This document shows positions 34,697 to 42,932 of a stretch of DNA of 64,000 nt, piece by piece. Location of the stretch: positions 1 to 64,000 of the forward strand of contig NZ_JBNDMZ010000008.1 of NCBI RefSeq assembly GCF_049856295.1, given 5' to 3'. Source of the DNA: JB111 sp049856295 (GTDB taxonomy: Bacteria; Actinomycetota; Actinomycetes; Actinomycetales; Actinomycetaceae). The notes under the pieces were generated by a model. It made no database searches. It saw only the letters and a program-made list of their open reading frames with translations, and was not told the origin of the DNA. Each line of letters opens with the position of its first letter. The first letter of the stretch is position 1. The position numbers and the translations under genes were made by a program.

Positions 34697-35497
34697 CTAT
34701 CCGAAGAGGGCACCGGGCCCCCGCAGCGTCCCGGCGAGGTGGCTGACGACGAGCACGGCGGCCAGCACGGCGAGCACACCGGCCAGCAGCGCCCAGTCCG
34801 CGCCGCGCACCGGGGTGGGCCGCCACGTGGTGCGGGGGGCGAGCCCCAGCCCCCGGGACTCCAGGGCCTGAGCCATCCGTTCGCCCTTGCGCAGCGACAC
34901 CACGAGCAGGGTGAACACCACCCCGGCCAGGTGGCGCGCCCCTCGTGGGGGCCGGCCCCGCACGTCGGGGGAGCGCGCCGCGTGGGCGTGCCGGATCGTC
35001 GACCACTCGCGCGGCATCTCCTGCAGCATCCGGTACCCGGCGAGGACGGCGTAGGTCATCCGCGCGCCGAGCCGGGCGTTGTGGTGCAGGCTCGTCATCA
35101 GTGCCACGCCGTCGGTGGACAGCAGGAACCCGACGACGCAGACCCCGATGACCAGCGAGCGGACGCCGAGCGCGGCTCCCACCTCGAGCCCCTCGACCGT
35201 CACGCGCAGCACGCCCCACTGCCACAGCACCTCCCCGGGACGGGTGAGGACGTTGACCGACAGCACGCCCAGGCCGAACACGAGGAACGGGAGCTGCGCC
35301 AGCACCAGCGTGCGCGGCGCGGCCCGGGTGCCCACGGCCACGGCGGTCAGGGCCAGCGCGTAGAGCGCGAGCGGCGTGAGCGGGTCGAGCACGAACACGA
35401 CCGCGAGCGAGACCGCGGTGAGCGCGGCGAGCTTGACCGTGGGGTTGCGGCGGCTCAGCGGGGCGTCGCCGAGCGGTGCCCGGGCGAGCGCGGTCAT
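34697..35497 (-). CDS. ykoC: ECF transporter transmembrane subunit (EcfT/YkoC)
   Basis: A 266-residue membrane protein with about six helices and the EcfT coupling motif region (ARSPDVRGRPPRG, then LRKGERMAQALESRG). It joins the ATPases to the substrate-binding subunit of an energy-coupling-factor importer. The ATG overlaps the upstream ATPase stop by 4 bases. Third partner of a YkoEDC system for thiamine precursor (HMP) or thiamine. Confidence 0.88.
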   Translation of the reverse strand: MTALARAPLGDAPLSRRNPTVKLAALTAVSLAVVFVLDPLTPLALYALALTAVAVGTRAAPRTLVLAQLPFLVFGLGVLSVNVLTRPGEVLWQWGVLRVTVEGLEVGAALGVRSLVIGVCVVGFLLSTDGVALMTSLHHNARLGARMTYAVLAGYRMLQEMPREWSTIRHAHAARSPDVRGRPPRGARHLAGVVFTLLVVSLRKGERMAQALESRGLGLAPRTTWRPTPVRGADWALLAGVLAVLAAVLVVSHLAGTLRGPGALFG

Positions 35498-37356
35498 CGG
35501 CCCACCCGCTCGTCGAGCCTGCGCAGCACGTGTGCGAGCGAGCTGCCGGGCACGTGCGCGAGCAGCCAGGACACGAGCGGGGGCAGGCTGAGGCCCGCGC
35601 GCCGCACGAGGTCCGCATCGCTGAGCACCTCGTGCGTGGGACCGTCGGCGATCATCTCGCCGTCGGCGAGCAGGACCACCCGGGTGGCGAGCGTGGCGAC
35701 GGTGCGCAGGTCGTGGCTGGAGAGCACGATCCCGCGTCCCGCGGTCGCCTCCGCGCGCAGCGTCTCCATGGTCGCGACCGCGTCGCGCCGGTCGAGCCCG
35801 AGGGTGGGCTCGTCCGCGAGGAGGACGGGAGCGTCGTGGGCGAGGACGGCCGCGAGGCTGAGCCGGCGCTTCTCCCCGCCCGAGAGCCGGAACGGGTTCT
35901 GCCCGGCCAGGTGCTCGAGCCGGTGACGCCGCAGGCGGTCCGCGACCGCGGCCTCGCCCGCCTCGCCGGTGAGCCCGTGCCCGATCTCGGCGGCCACGGT
36001 GTGCGTGAGGAACTGGTGCTCGGCGTTCTGGAACACCATGCCCGGAGCGTCCCCCGTGACGGTGCCGGCGAGCGGCGGCAGGAGTCCGGCGAGCGTGAGC
36101 AGCAGCGTGGACTTGCCGACCCCGTTGGGGCCGAGGACCGCCACGACCTCCCCGGCTCGGACCGTGAGGTCGATCCCGGTGAGCACCGGGTGGTCCTCGG
36201 GGGCCGGGCCGGCCCCCCGTCCGTCGTCCCGCCCACCGCGACGCCCCGCGCGCCGACGTCCGCCGCGCCAGGCCGCACGGCCGGCGCTCAGCCCGCGCGC
36301 GGACAGGAGGGGCGGTCCGGCAGTGGTCGGCGCCGACTCGGGCGCCGACACAGGCTCGGGCCCCGGTCCTGGATCGGTCTCCGGCTCGGTCCCCGGGCCC
36401 GACCCCGGTGCTACCTCGGCGGCGAGCCCGCGCAGGTGGTCGGTGCAGCGGGCAGACGACAGCCCGCCCGGTCCACCGCAGGCCGCCGCGAGCTCCGCCT
36501 CGAGCGGAAGCCAGCAGCCGGCCGCCACGAGCTGTTCGGCGTGCGCGAGCAGGATCTCGACGGTGTCGCCCGCGGCGAGCAGCGTGCCGTCGGGGCCGAG
36601 CACAACGGCGCGGGAGGGCAGCCCGGCGATGCCGGCCGGGCCCGCCCACTCGTCGAGCCGGTGCTCGACGAGCACGACCGCCGGGTGGTGGCGCCGCACC
36701 GCCGTGCCCAGTGCGTCGCGCACGGCGGCGATGCCGGCCGGGTCGAGCATCGAGGTGGGCTCGTCGAGGACGAGCACCTCCGGCTCCGTGACGAGCGCGG
36801 CCGCGAGCGCCACCCGTTGCGACTCGCCGCCGGAGAGGTCGGCGGAGGACCGGTCGCGCAGCGCGCCCGCGCCGACGGCGTCGAGCGCGGTGTCGATGCG
36901 GTCGTCGATCGCGGCCGGGTCGGTGCCGTGGTTCTCGAGCGGGAGCGCGAGCTCCTGCTCGACCACCGGGAGGCACACCGCGGCGCCCGGGTCCTGTGCG
37001 AGGGCGCCGATGCGGCGGGAGCGCTCGACCACGGGCGTGCCGAGGTCGTGCGCCCCGGCCACCGTCACCTCCCCCGTGACCCGTGCCGTCACCGTGTGGG
37101 GCACGACCCCGGTGATCACCTGCAGCACCGTGGACTTGCCCGAGCCCGAGGGCCCCAGGACCACCACGTGCTCGCCGGGCGCGGCGCCGAGCGTGACACC
37201 GCTCAGCGCCGGCTCCGGCCGGCGCGGGAAGTGCACCGACACGTCGGTCAGCGCGACGGCCGACGCCGCCGCCGTGCCCACGGCCGGACGGTCGTGCCCG
37301 GTGGCGGCCCCGTCGTCGGGGGAGGTCCGGGCCGGCCGTGCCGACAGGCCCGTCAT
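35494..37356 (-). CDS. ykoD: Fused double ATPase of ECF transporter (YkoD)
   Basis: A 620-residue protein with two ABC ATPase domains. Domain 1 (about 35-265) has GPSGSGKST, LSGGESQRVALA and VLVLDEPTS. Domain 2 (about 390-600) has GPNGVGKST, LSGGEKRRLSLA and LLADEPTLG. They are separated by a Pro/Glu/Arg-rich linker of about 110 residues that is longer than usual. It powers uptake. The start at 37356 overlaps the ykoE stop by 4 bases. Confidence 0.92.
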   Translation of the reverse strand: MTGLSARPARTSPDDGAATGHDRPAVGTAAASAVALTDVSVHFPRRPEPALSGVTLGAAPGEHVVVLGPSGSGKSTVLQVITGVVPHTVTARVTGEVTVAGAHDLGTPVVERSRRIGALAQDPGAAVCLPVVEQELALPLENHGTDPAAIDDRIDTALDAVGAGALRDRSSADLSGGESQRVALAAALVTEPEVLVLDEPTSMLDPAGIAAVRDALGTAVRRHHPAVVLVEHRLDEWAGPAGIAGLPSRAVVLGPDGTLLAAGDTVEILLAHAEQLVAAGCWLPLEAELAAACGGPGGLSSARCTDHLRGLAAEVAPGSGPGTEPETDPGPGPEPVSAPESAPTTAGPPLLSARGLSAGRAAWRGGRRRAGRRGGRDDGRGAGPAPEDHPVLTGIDLTVRAGEVVAVLGPNGVGKSTLLLTLAGLLPPLAGTVTGDAPGMVFQNAEHQFLTHTVAAEIGHGLTGEAGEAAVADRLRRHRLEHLAGQNPFRLSGGEKRRLSLAAVLAHDAPVLLADEPTLGLDRRDAVATMETLRAEATAGRGIVLSSHDLRTVATLATRVVLLADGEMIADGPTHEVLSDADLVRRAGLSLPPLVSWLLAHVPGSSLAHVLRRLDERVGR

Positions 37357-37952
37357 GCCTGACCGGCCCGGCCGATGGCGAAGTTGTCCACGACCCCGGT
37401 GCGCGCGAGCGCGTCGACGACCACCTTGGCGAGGAGCCCGCCCAGGACGACGCCGGACAGCGCCTGGATCGCCAGGCGCAGCGCGAAGATGTCCTGCCCG
37501 TACCAGCCCGAGCGGAACGCGGAGTAGAAGAACACCAGCGTTGCGCCGAGGAGCCCGGCCAGGGCGAAGATGCCCCACCCGAACCTCCGGTAGCGGGTGA
37601 GGAAGAACGGGAGCTCGCAGCCGACGCCCTGGAGCAGGGCCGCCACGAGGAGCAGCGGGCCGACCGGTGAACCGAGGAACGCGAACTCGATGGTCGCGGC
37701 GAGGACCTCGGCGAGCACGCCGGCGCCGGGACGCCGCACGATGGCCACCGCGATCGGGGCGACGATCAGCCAACCACCGAAGAGGACGTGCTCGGAGAGG
37801 TCGCCCGCGGGGCCCATGAGGACGCGCAGCCCGCTCCAGCCCTGGACGAGAGCCCAGTAGGCGAACCCGAAGACCGCGCCGAGCACCACCACGATCACGA
37901 GGTCCTTCAGCGCCCACGGGCCGTACCCGTGGCTCTGGTCCGCGCCGCTCAT
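37353..37952 (-). CDS. ykoE: ECF transporter substrate-binding subunit YkoE
   Basis: A 199-residue membrane protein of about six helices matching the YkoE S-component (LGAVFGFAYWALVQ at the start, then LGSPVGPLLLVAALLQGVG and ELPFFLTRYRRFGW). It binds thiamine or hydroxymethylpyrimidine. The ATG overlaps the ykoF stop by 4 bases. The TPP riboswitch upstream supports the ligand. Confidence 0.9.
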   Translation of the reverse strand: MSGADQSHGYGPWALKDLVIVVVLGAVFGFAYWALVQGWSGLRVLMGPAGDLSEHVLFGGWLIVAPIAVAIVRRPGAGVLAEVLAATIEFAFLGSPVGPLLLVAALLQGVGCELPFFLTRYRRFGWGIFALAGLLGATLVFFYSAFRSGWYGQDIFALRLAIQALSGVVLGGLLAKVVVDALARTGVVDNFAIGRAGQA

Positions 37953-38668
37953 GACGCCACCTGCTCGCTCGGCGAACCCACCGAGACCGTGAGATGGGTG
38001 ACGACGTGCGGGACGCTCGCGCCGACCCGCGCCCACGCGTCCGTCGCCGTCGCCACGACCTCCCCGAGGTCGCCGGTGAGCATCGTCGCGTAGTGCGCGG
38101 CCTCGCTCGCCACGCCCCGCTCCTGCGCCTCGGTGATCGCCGCCATGATCGGCTCCATGTGGTCGCCGCCGGCGGAGGAGCCGTCGAGCAGCGGGTACAG
38201 CGACCACTGGGCGCGGGCCGGGATGCCGGTGGGTTCGAGCTCGATCGGTGCGGCCGGGTCGGTCGCCTCGACGAACGACCGCGGGTCGCAGGTCACCTCG
38301 CCGGGGCAGCCCCGGGAGAGCAGGAGGTGCGCCACCACGTGGCCGCCGCCGGTGCGGCGGGAGGCGGCCTCGACCAGCGCGACGGCGTACGCGGCCAGGC
38401 GCTGCTCCGCCGGCGCGCGCCGCGCCCCGACGTACGTGCTGACGGCATCGCTCTCGACGACGAGCCCGTCGGTGAGGCCGCGCTGCTCGACGTCGGTGAT
38501 CGAGCCGAGGATGACGTCGACGAAGTCGTCGGCGTGCGGGTGGATGCTCAGCCGCATCCCGATCCCGAGCTGCTCGGGTGTCGGGTCGGCGGAGCCGGTG
38601 CCCGCAGCGGTTCGCGGGTCGACCTGCGCGTCGTCGAGGGCCTGGGTTCTGCCGGCGTGCGTGCTCAC
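37949..38668 (-). CDS. ykoF: YkoF-family thiamine/HMP-binding protein
   Basis: A 239-residue soluble protein with two tandem YkoF/ACT-like halves (GIGMRLSIHPHADDFVDVIL and ARAQWSLYPLLDG). Family members bind thiamine or HMP in the cytosol. It is the first gene after the TPP riboswitch and overlaps ykoE. The order ykoF-E-D-C matches the classic operon. Confidence 0.88.
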   Translation of the reverse strand: MSTHAGRTQALDDAQVDPRTAAGTGSADPTPEQLGIGMRLSIHPHADDFVDVILGSITDVEQRGLTDGLVVESDAVSTYVGARRAPAEQRLAAYAVALVEAASRRTGGGHVVAHLLLSRGCPGEVTCDPRSFVEATDPAAPIELEPTGIPARAQWSLYPLLDGSSAGGDHMEPIMAAITEAQERGVASEAAHYATMLTGDLGEVVATATDAWARVGASVPHVVTHLTVSVGSPSEQVAS

Positions 38669-38730
38669 GGTGCCTCTCCCGGCCCGCGGGTACGTCGAGA
38701 CCTCCCGGAGCGAGACGTCCGGCAGGTGCC

Positions 38731-38817
38731 CTGCTCCCTACGCCGGTGCTAACCGGATCAGGTTGACGGGTCTGCGGACTCTCCGCACTCTCAGCGCCGT
38801 TCGGCGCTCCCCGGGGG
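38731..38817 (-). ncRNA. TPP riboswitch (THI element)
   Basis: Read on the minus strand: a GGGGAGCGCCG-type 5' helix strand, the CTGAGAGTG core, ACCCGT, AACCTGATCCGGTTAGCACC and GCGTAGGGAGC. These are the conserved parts of the TPP aptamer in order. It lies 62 bases upstream of ykoF. TPP binding would lower expression of the ykoFEDC transporter genes and possibly the monooxygenase gene behind them. Confidence 0.95.
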
Positions 38818-38881
38818 TTGCCGGCACGCTACCGGTCGGGCCTCGGTGCGTCGAGGCCCGACCGCACGTTGGACCCGCTGG

Positions 38882-39949
38882 TCAGGCGCGGGCGCCGAGG
38901 TCGGCGATGTGCTCGGGCAGCCGCTCGTGGCTCCCGTACATGAAGTGGTTGGCCATGTTCTCCGAGAACCGGCTCGCCTCCGTGGTCCGCCCGACCGCCA
39001 CGGCCACCTGACGGATGTGGATCGGGGACGCGCCGCAGCAGACCCCGAGGTAGTGCGCGCCGAGCGCGTAGGCCTCGTGGGCGAACTCGCCGATCTCGTA
39101 GCGGTTCGCGTACAGCGGGTCGAGCGCGGTGGGGAAGGGCCGGCCGTGCGGCGCCGGCACGCTCGCGCCCGGGTCGGTGAGGCTGAAGAAGGTCGGCTCG
39201 GCCTCGGTGGTGCGGTAGGGGATCGGGAGGGCGCCGACGTGACAGCTCACGGTCTCCCGGATCCGGCGCAGCCACGGGAGCATCGTGTCCGGCCCCCGGA
39301 AGCAGTTGAGCCCGACGACGTCGGCTCCACCCTGCTCGAGGCGCTGCGCCGTCTCGACGATTCCCACGCCGTCGGCCATCTCCTCGAGCGCCATCGGCGC
39401 GAGCGTGAGGACCACCGGCAGGCCGCTCGCGCGCGCCACCTCGAGCGCGGTGAGAGCCTCGCCGGCGTAGTAGAAGGTCTCGCCGACGAGGATGTCCGCG
39501 CCCTCGTCGACCGCCCAGCCGACCATCTCCTCGAACATCGACCGGACCTCGGCCTGGGTGCCCGTGTCGGACGGGTCCCACACGTTGGTGTTGGAGATGT
39601 TGCCGGCCACGAGGTTCCCCGGCACCGCGTCGGCGACCTCACGCGCGATCTGCAGGGCCGCGCGGTTGAGGGGCTCGAGGAGGTCCTCCTTGCCGATCAC
39701 CCGCATCTTCTCGCGGTGCCCGTTGTAGGTGAACGCTTCGACGACGTCCGAGCCCGCGCGCTGGAAGTCGACGTGCACGGCCCTGAGCGCCTCAGGGTGC
39801 TCGAGCGCCACCTCGGGCACGAACTCGCCGGCGGTGAGGTAGCCGCGCCGCTCGAGCTCGAAGAGGAAGCCCTCGGCGCAGATCACCGGCCCGGCGTCGA
39901 GGCGTTCGGAGAAGGTGGCGGGCTCGGTGGTCGTGGCGTGCGCGGTCAT
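38882..39949 (-). CDS. Homocysteine S-methyltransferase-family protein
   Basis: A 355-residue zinc-dependent methyltransferase of the BHMT/MmuM family: first zinc Cys in GLNCFRG and the CC pair in GVCCGASPIH. The N-terminal EGFLFELERRGYL is typical. It moves a methyl group from a small donor (betaine, S-methylmethionine or similar) to a thiol such as homocysteine; which donor is unclear. GAGGAG precedes the ATG. A perfect CTCACC-T-GGTGAG palindrome lies about 80 bases upstream (40031-40043) with unknown role. Confidence 0.85.
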   Translation of the reverse strand: MTAHATTTEPATFSERLDAGPVICAEGFLFELERRGYLTAGEFVPEVALEHPEALRAVHVDFQRAGSDVVEAFTYNGHREKMRVIGKEDLLEPLNRAALQIAREVADAVPGNLVAGNISNTNVWDPSDTGTQAEVRSMFEEMVGWAVDEGADILVGETFYYAGEALTALEVARASGLPVVLTLAPMALEEMADGVGIVETAQRLEQGGADVVGLNCFRGPDTMLPWLRRIRETVSCHVGALPIPYRTTEAEPTFFSLTDPGASVPAPHGRPFPTALDPLYANRYEIGEFAHEAYALGAHYLGVCCGASPIHIRQVAVAVGRTTEASRFSENMANHFMYGSHERLPEHIADLGARA

Positions 39950-40137
39950 GCGGTGCTCCTCGTGGTGGTCTCGGCGAGTGCCGCAGTGAACCGCGCGGGG
40001 CGCTCGCTGCGCTCGCGCGAGCGGCCACGGCTCACCTGGTGAGACGGGGGCTCGACGACGACGGGCAACGGCGAGCCCGTGCGAGCGCCCGGATGGCTGC
40101 CCTCGCGTCGAATCCGATGATCGGAGACGATGCCGTC

Positions 40138-40395
40138 ATGCGAACGGTCACTGCCGCGGAGGCGTCACGCCGGTTCTCCGAGCTGCTCGACGCGATCGAG
40201 GCCGGGGAGACGGTGATCGTGATGCGTGACGATCGACCGGTCGCCGAGGTCCGGCCCGCACGCCGTGCGTCGGGGCGAGAACTGAGAGCCGCGCTCGGCG
40301 GGATCGCACCACCCGACGATCGATTCGTCTCCGACGTTCCGGACGCCGTCGACATGCTCGACCCGGAGACCGGGGCCTCCCGGGGCGAACGCTGA
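40138..40395 (+). CDS. Phd/YefM-type antitoxin
   Basis: An 85-residue small protein with the Phd/YefM N-terminal DNA-binding fold (RTVTAAEASRRFSELLD, then GETVIVMRDDRPVAEV) and a C-terminal tail with acidic and Arg residues that would bind a toxin. The start at 40138 is chosen to match the family N-terminus; an ATG at 40117 is in frame. The toxin gene that follows is broken, so this is an orphan antitoxin. Confidence 0.8.
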   Translation: MRTVTAAEASRRFSELLDAIEAGETVIVMRDDRPVAEVRPARRASGRELRAALGGIAPPDDRFVSDVPDAVDMLDPETGASRGER

Positions 40396-40511
40396 TTCTC
40401 GGTACGAACGTCCTCGTGGACCACGAGCGGGGCTGTCTCGACACGTTCGCGCTCGACGATGACGAACTCGCGGTTGCGGTGCGTTCAGCCCGCCGGGTCC
40501 CACACCGCTGA
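40392..40511 (+). pseudogene. Truncated VapC/PIN-domain toxin remnant
   Basis: Directly overlapping the antitoxin stop, a frame reads LILGTNVLVDHERG and CLDTFALDDDELAV, which is the start of a PIN-domain VapC toxin. It then leaves homology and stops after 39 codons instead of about 130. The initiator position is CTG, and the first catalytic Asp of the usual DTNVL motif is Gly. The rest of the toxin is gone; the tagI-like gene runs in from the other side. Confidence 0.75.
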
Positions 40512-41216
40512 GGTTCCGCGCCGGTGGCTGCCGACCAGGTGCGTGTCGACGATCCCGACGGCCTCCATCAGCGCGAACATCGTCGTCGGACCGACGTGCC
40601 GGAAGCCTGCGGCCTTGAGCGCCTTCGCGAGCGCGACCGACTCCGGCGACGAGCTCGGGACCTCGGCGAACGATTGCGGCTCCGGCGTCACGTCGGGACG
40701 GTGCGACCACACGAGCTCGGCCAGCCCGCCGTCCGCCCGCAGCGCCACGGTCGCCCGGGCGTTGTCGATCGTCGACTCGATCTTGCGGTGGTTGCGCACG
40801 ATCGCGGCGTCGGCCATCAGTCTGTCGACGTCCGCGTCCCCGAACGCCGCCACCGCGTCGGGGTCGAAGTCGTCGAACGCCTCCCGGAAGGCCTCTCGCT
40901 TGCGCAGGATCGTCAGCCAGGACAGCCCCGACTGGAAGACCTCGAGGCTGATCCGCTCGAACAGCCCCTGCTCGTCCCGCACCGGCATGCCCCACTCGGT
41001 GTCGTAGTACTCCCGCAGCGTCGGGTCGCTCGCGGCCCAGGCCGGGCGAGCCAGGCCGTCCGCGCCGACGACGAGCCCGTCGTCGGCTCGCGTCCCGCTG
41101 TCCCCCGACCCGGCGTCTCCCGCCGCCGTGGCGTTGCCTGCTGCCGCGGCGCCTCCCGACGCTGTGCCCGGCGTCGTCGTTCCCGCGTCCGTCTCGTCCC
41201 TGCCCGTCCCCGCCAT
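40485..41216 (-). CDS. DNA-3-methyladenine glycosylase I family protein
   Basis: A 243-residue base-excision repair enzyme with the TagI body: DPTLREYYDTEWG, FQSGLSWLTILRKRE and KALKAAGFRHVGPTTMFALM. It has an N-terminal extension of about 50 Gly/Ala/Thr residues. In E. coli TagI a zinc site is made by Cys4, His17, His175 and Cys179. Here the matching places are Pro (ARPAW), Tyr (EYYD), His (DTHLV) and a non-Cys, so the zinc site looks lost. The active pocket residues seem kept. The 3' end overlaps the toxin remnant. Confidence 0.83.
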   Translation of the reverse strand: MAGTGRDETDAGTTTPGTASGGAAAAGNATAAGDAGSGDSGTRADDGLVVGADGLARPAWAASDPTLREYYDTEWGMPVRDEQGLFERISLEVFQSGLSWLTILRKREAFREAFDDFDPDAVAAFGDADVDRLMADAAIVRNHRKIESTIDNARATVALRADGGLAELVWSHRPDVTPEPQSFAEVPSSSPESVALAKALKAAGFRHVGPTTMFALMEAVGIVDTHLVGSHRRGTSAVWDPAG

Positions 41217-41427
41217 GTCTGCATCGTCGCCCGGGCCGGGAGGCCCACGCACCCCGTGGTGGCACATCTGTGGATGCGGCGCTGCGACCGGCACCTGTGG
41301 ACCGCCGTGCGGTGTGCCGCTGTGCCGACGCTCGCGGGGAGCGCCGGCACGCTGGAGGCGTCGGTCGTGGGCGACCGGGATCGGCCCGCACGGGCGCCCG
41401 GGACCTCCGCCGGTTACCGTCGAGCAC

Positions 41428-42867
41428 ATGGCCGAGACCCGCCCGACCGTCCCCGAGGACGCCCCCGAGGTCCCCGCCGCGACCGCCCGACTGCGCAGGA
41501 CGTTCGAGGCGGGCGCGACCCTGGCGCGCACCGCGCGACGTGGACACCTCGCCGACCTGAGGCGCCTCCTCGTCGAGGGCGGCCCCGAGCTCGCGGACGC
41601 GCTCGCCGCCGACCTCGGCCGCCACCCCACCGAGAGCTGGCTCGCCGAGATCGCCTTCACGATCGGCGAGCTCGACCACACCGTGCGCCACCTGCGGCGC
41701 TGGACGAGCAACCGCCGGGTCCCGGTGCCTGCGACGCTCCTGCCCGCCTCGGCGAGCGTCGTGCGCGAGCCGCTCGGCGTCGTCGCCGTGATCGCGCCGT
41801 GGAACTACCCGGTCCAGCTCGTGCTCGCCCCGCTGGTCGGTGCGCTTGCCGCCGGGAACACGGTGGTTCTCAAGCCCAGCGAGATCGCCCCGGCCACCTC
41901 GCTCGCCCTGGCCTCGCTCGTGGGGCGGTACCTCGACCCGGGCGTCGTCGCGACCGTCCAGGGCGGCGCCGGCACGACGACCGCCCTCCTCGAGCAGCGC
42001 CTCGACCACATCTTCTACACGGGCGGCGCCCGGGTGGCCCGGATCGTCGCGACCGCCGCGGCGAAGCGCCTCACGCCCGTCACGCTCGAGCTCGGCGGGT
42101 GCAGCCCCGTGTGGGTGGACCCGCGCCAGGACCTCGCGGCGGTGGCCAACCGCATCGCCTGGGCCAAGTGGCTCAACGCCGGCCAGACGTGCGTGGCGCC
42201 CAACCACGTGTTCACCACCCCGGAGGCCGCGGAACCGCTCGCCGACCACCTCGCCGCCGTCACGCGGGAGATGTACGGGGCCGACCCGTCGACGAGCGAC
42301 GACTACGGCCAGATCGTCAGCGGGGACCACCACGCGCGCGTCGCGGCGCTGCTCGACGACACCGTCGCCGCCGGCGCGACCCTGCATCACGGCGGCCGGC
42401 GCGACGCCGCCTCGCGATACCTCGAGCCGACCGTCCTCACCGGCGTCCGTCCCGACCACCCCGTGATGTCCGAGGAGATCTTCGGCCCGGTCCTCCCGAT
42501 CGTCGCCGTCGAGGGTCTCGGCGAGGCGATCGGGCACATCCGCGCGGGCGAGCACCCGCTCGCCGCCTACGCCTTCACGGACGACGACGCCGACCGCACC
42601 CGCCTCGTGCGCGAGGTGCGGGCGGGCGGCATGTCGTTCGGGGCGCCCATGCTCCAGCTGTCCGTCCCCGGTCTGCCGTTCGGCGGCGTGGGCGAGTCGG
42701 GAACGGGCGCGTACCACGGGGAGGAGTCCGTGCGGCGGTTCAGCCACGAGAAGTCGGTGCTCGCCAAGCCGCTGCGCCCCGACACGCTCGCGCTGGTCAG
42801 GCCGCCGTACGGCCGTCGGACGGGCGCGATGATCCGGGCGATGTTCGGCGTCTCGCCCCGGCGGTAG
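41428..42867 (+). CDS. NAD(P)+-dependent aldehyde dehydrogenase
   Basis: A 479-residue aldehyde dehydrogenase that oxidises aldehydes to acids. Motifs are IAPWNYPVQL, VVLKPSE, the catalytic Glu in LELGG and the catalytic Cys in NAGQTCVAPNH, plus EEIFGPVLP. The shortened C-terminal half and the YHGEESVRRFSH end resemble class 3 (fatty/aromatic aldehyde, YwdH/CoB-like) enzymes. The ATG at 41428 gives the family's usual N-terminus. It is divergent from the tagI-like gene. Confidence 0.9.
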   Translation: MAETRPTVPEDAPEVPAATARLRRTFEAGATLARTARRGHLADLRRLLVEGGPELADALAADLGRHPTESWLAEIAFTIGELDHTVRHLRRWTSNRRVPVPATLLPASASVVREPLGVVAVIAPWNYPVQLVLAPLVGALAAGNTVVLKPSEIAPATSLALASLVGRYLDPGVVATVQGGAGTTTALLEQRLDHIFYTGGARVARIVATAAAKRLTPVTLELGGCSPVWVDPRQDLAAVANRIAWAKWLNAGQTCVAPNHVFTTPEAAEPLADHLAAVTREMYGADPSTSDDYGQIVSGDHHARVAALLDDTVAAGATLHHGGRRDAASRYLEPTVLTGVRPDHPVMSEEIFGPVLPIVAVEGLGEAIGHIRAGEHPLAAYAFTDDDADRTRLVREVRAGGMSFGAPMLQLSVPGLPFGGVGESGTGAYHGEESVRRFSHEKSVLAKPLRPDTLALVRPPYGRRTGAMIRAMFGVSPRR

Positions 42868-42932
42868 GACGCGCCGAGGGTCGGCCGGTCACGCTGCGCC
42901 ACACCGACCGCCGATGCTGTGCGCGGGAGGGG

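Noticed and set aside
40165..42747. An 860-codon minus-strand frame opposite the aldehyde dehydrogenase gene
   Set aside because: Low-complexity Arg/Gly/Val shadow of the real gene, with no domain and no ribosome site.
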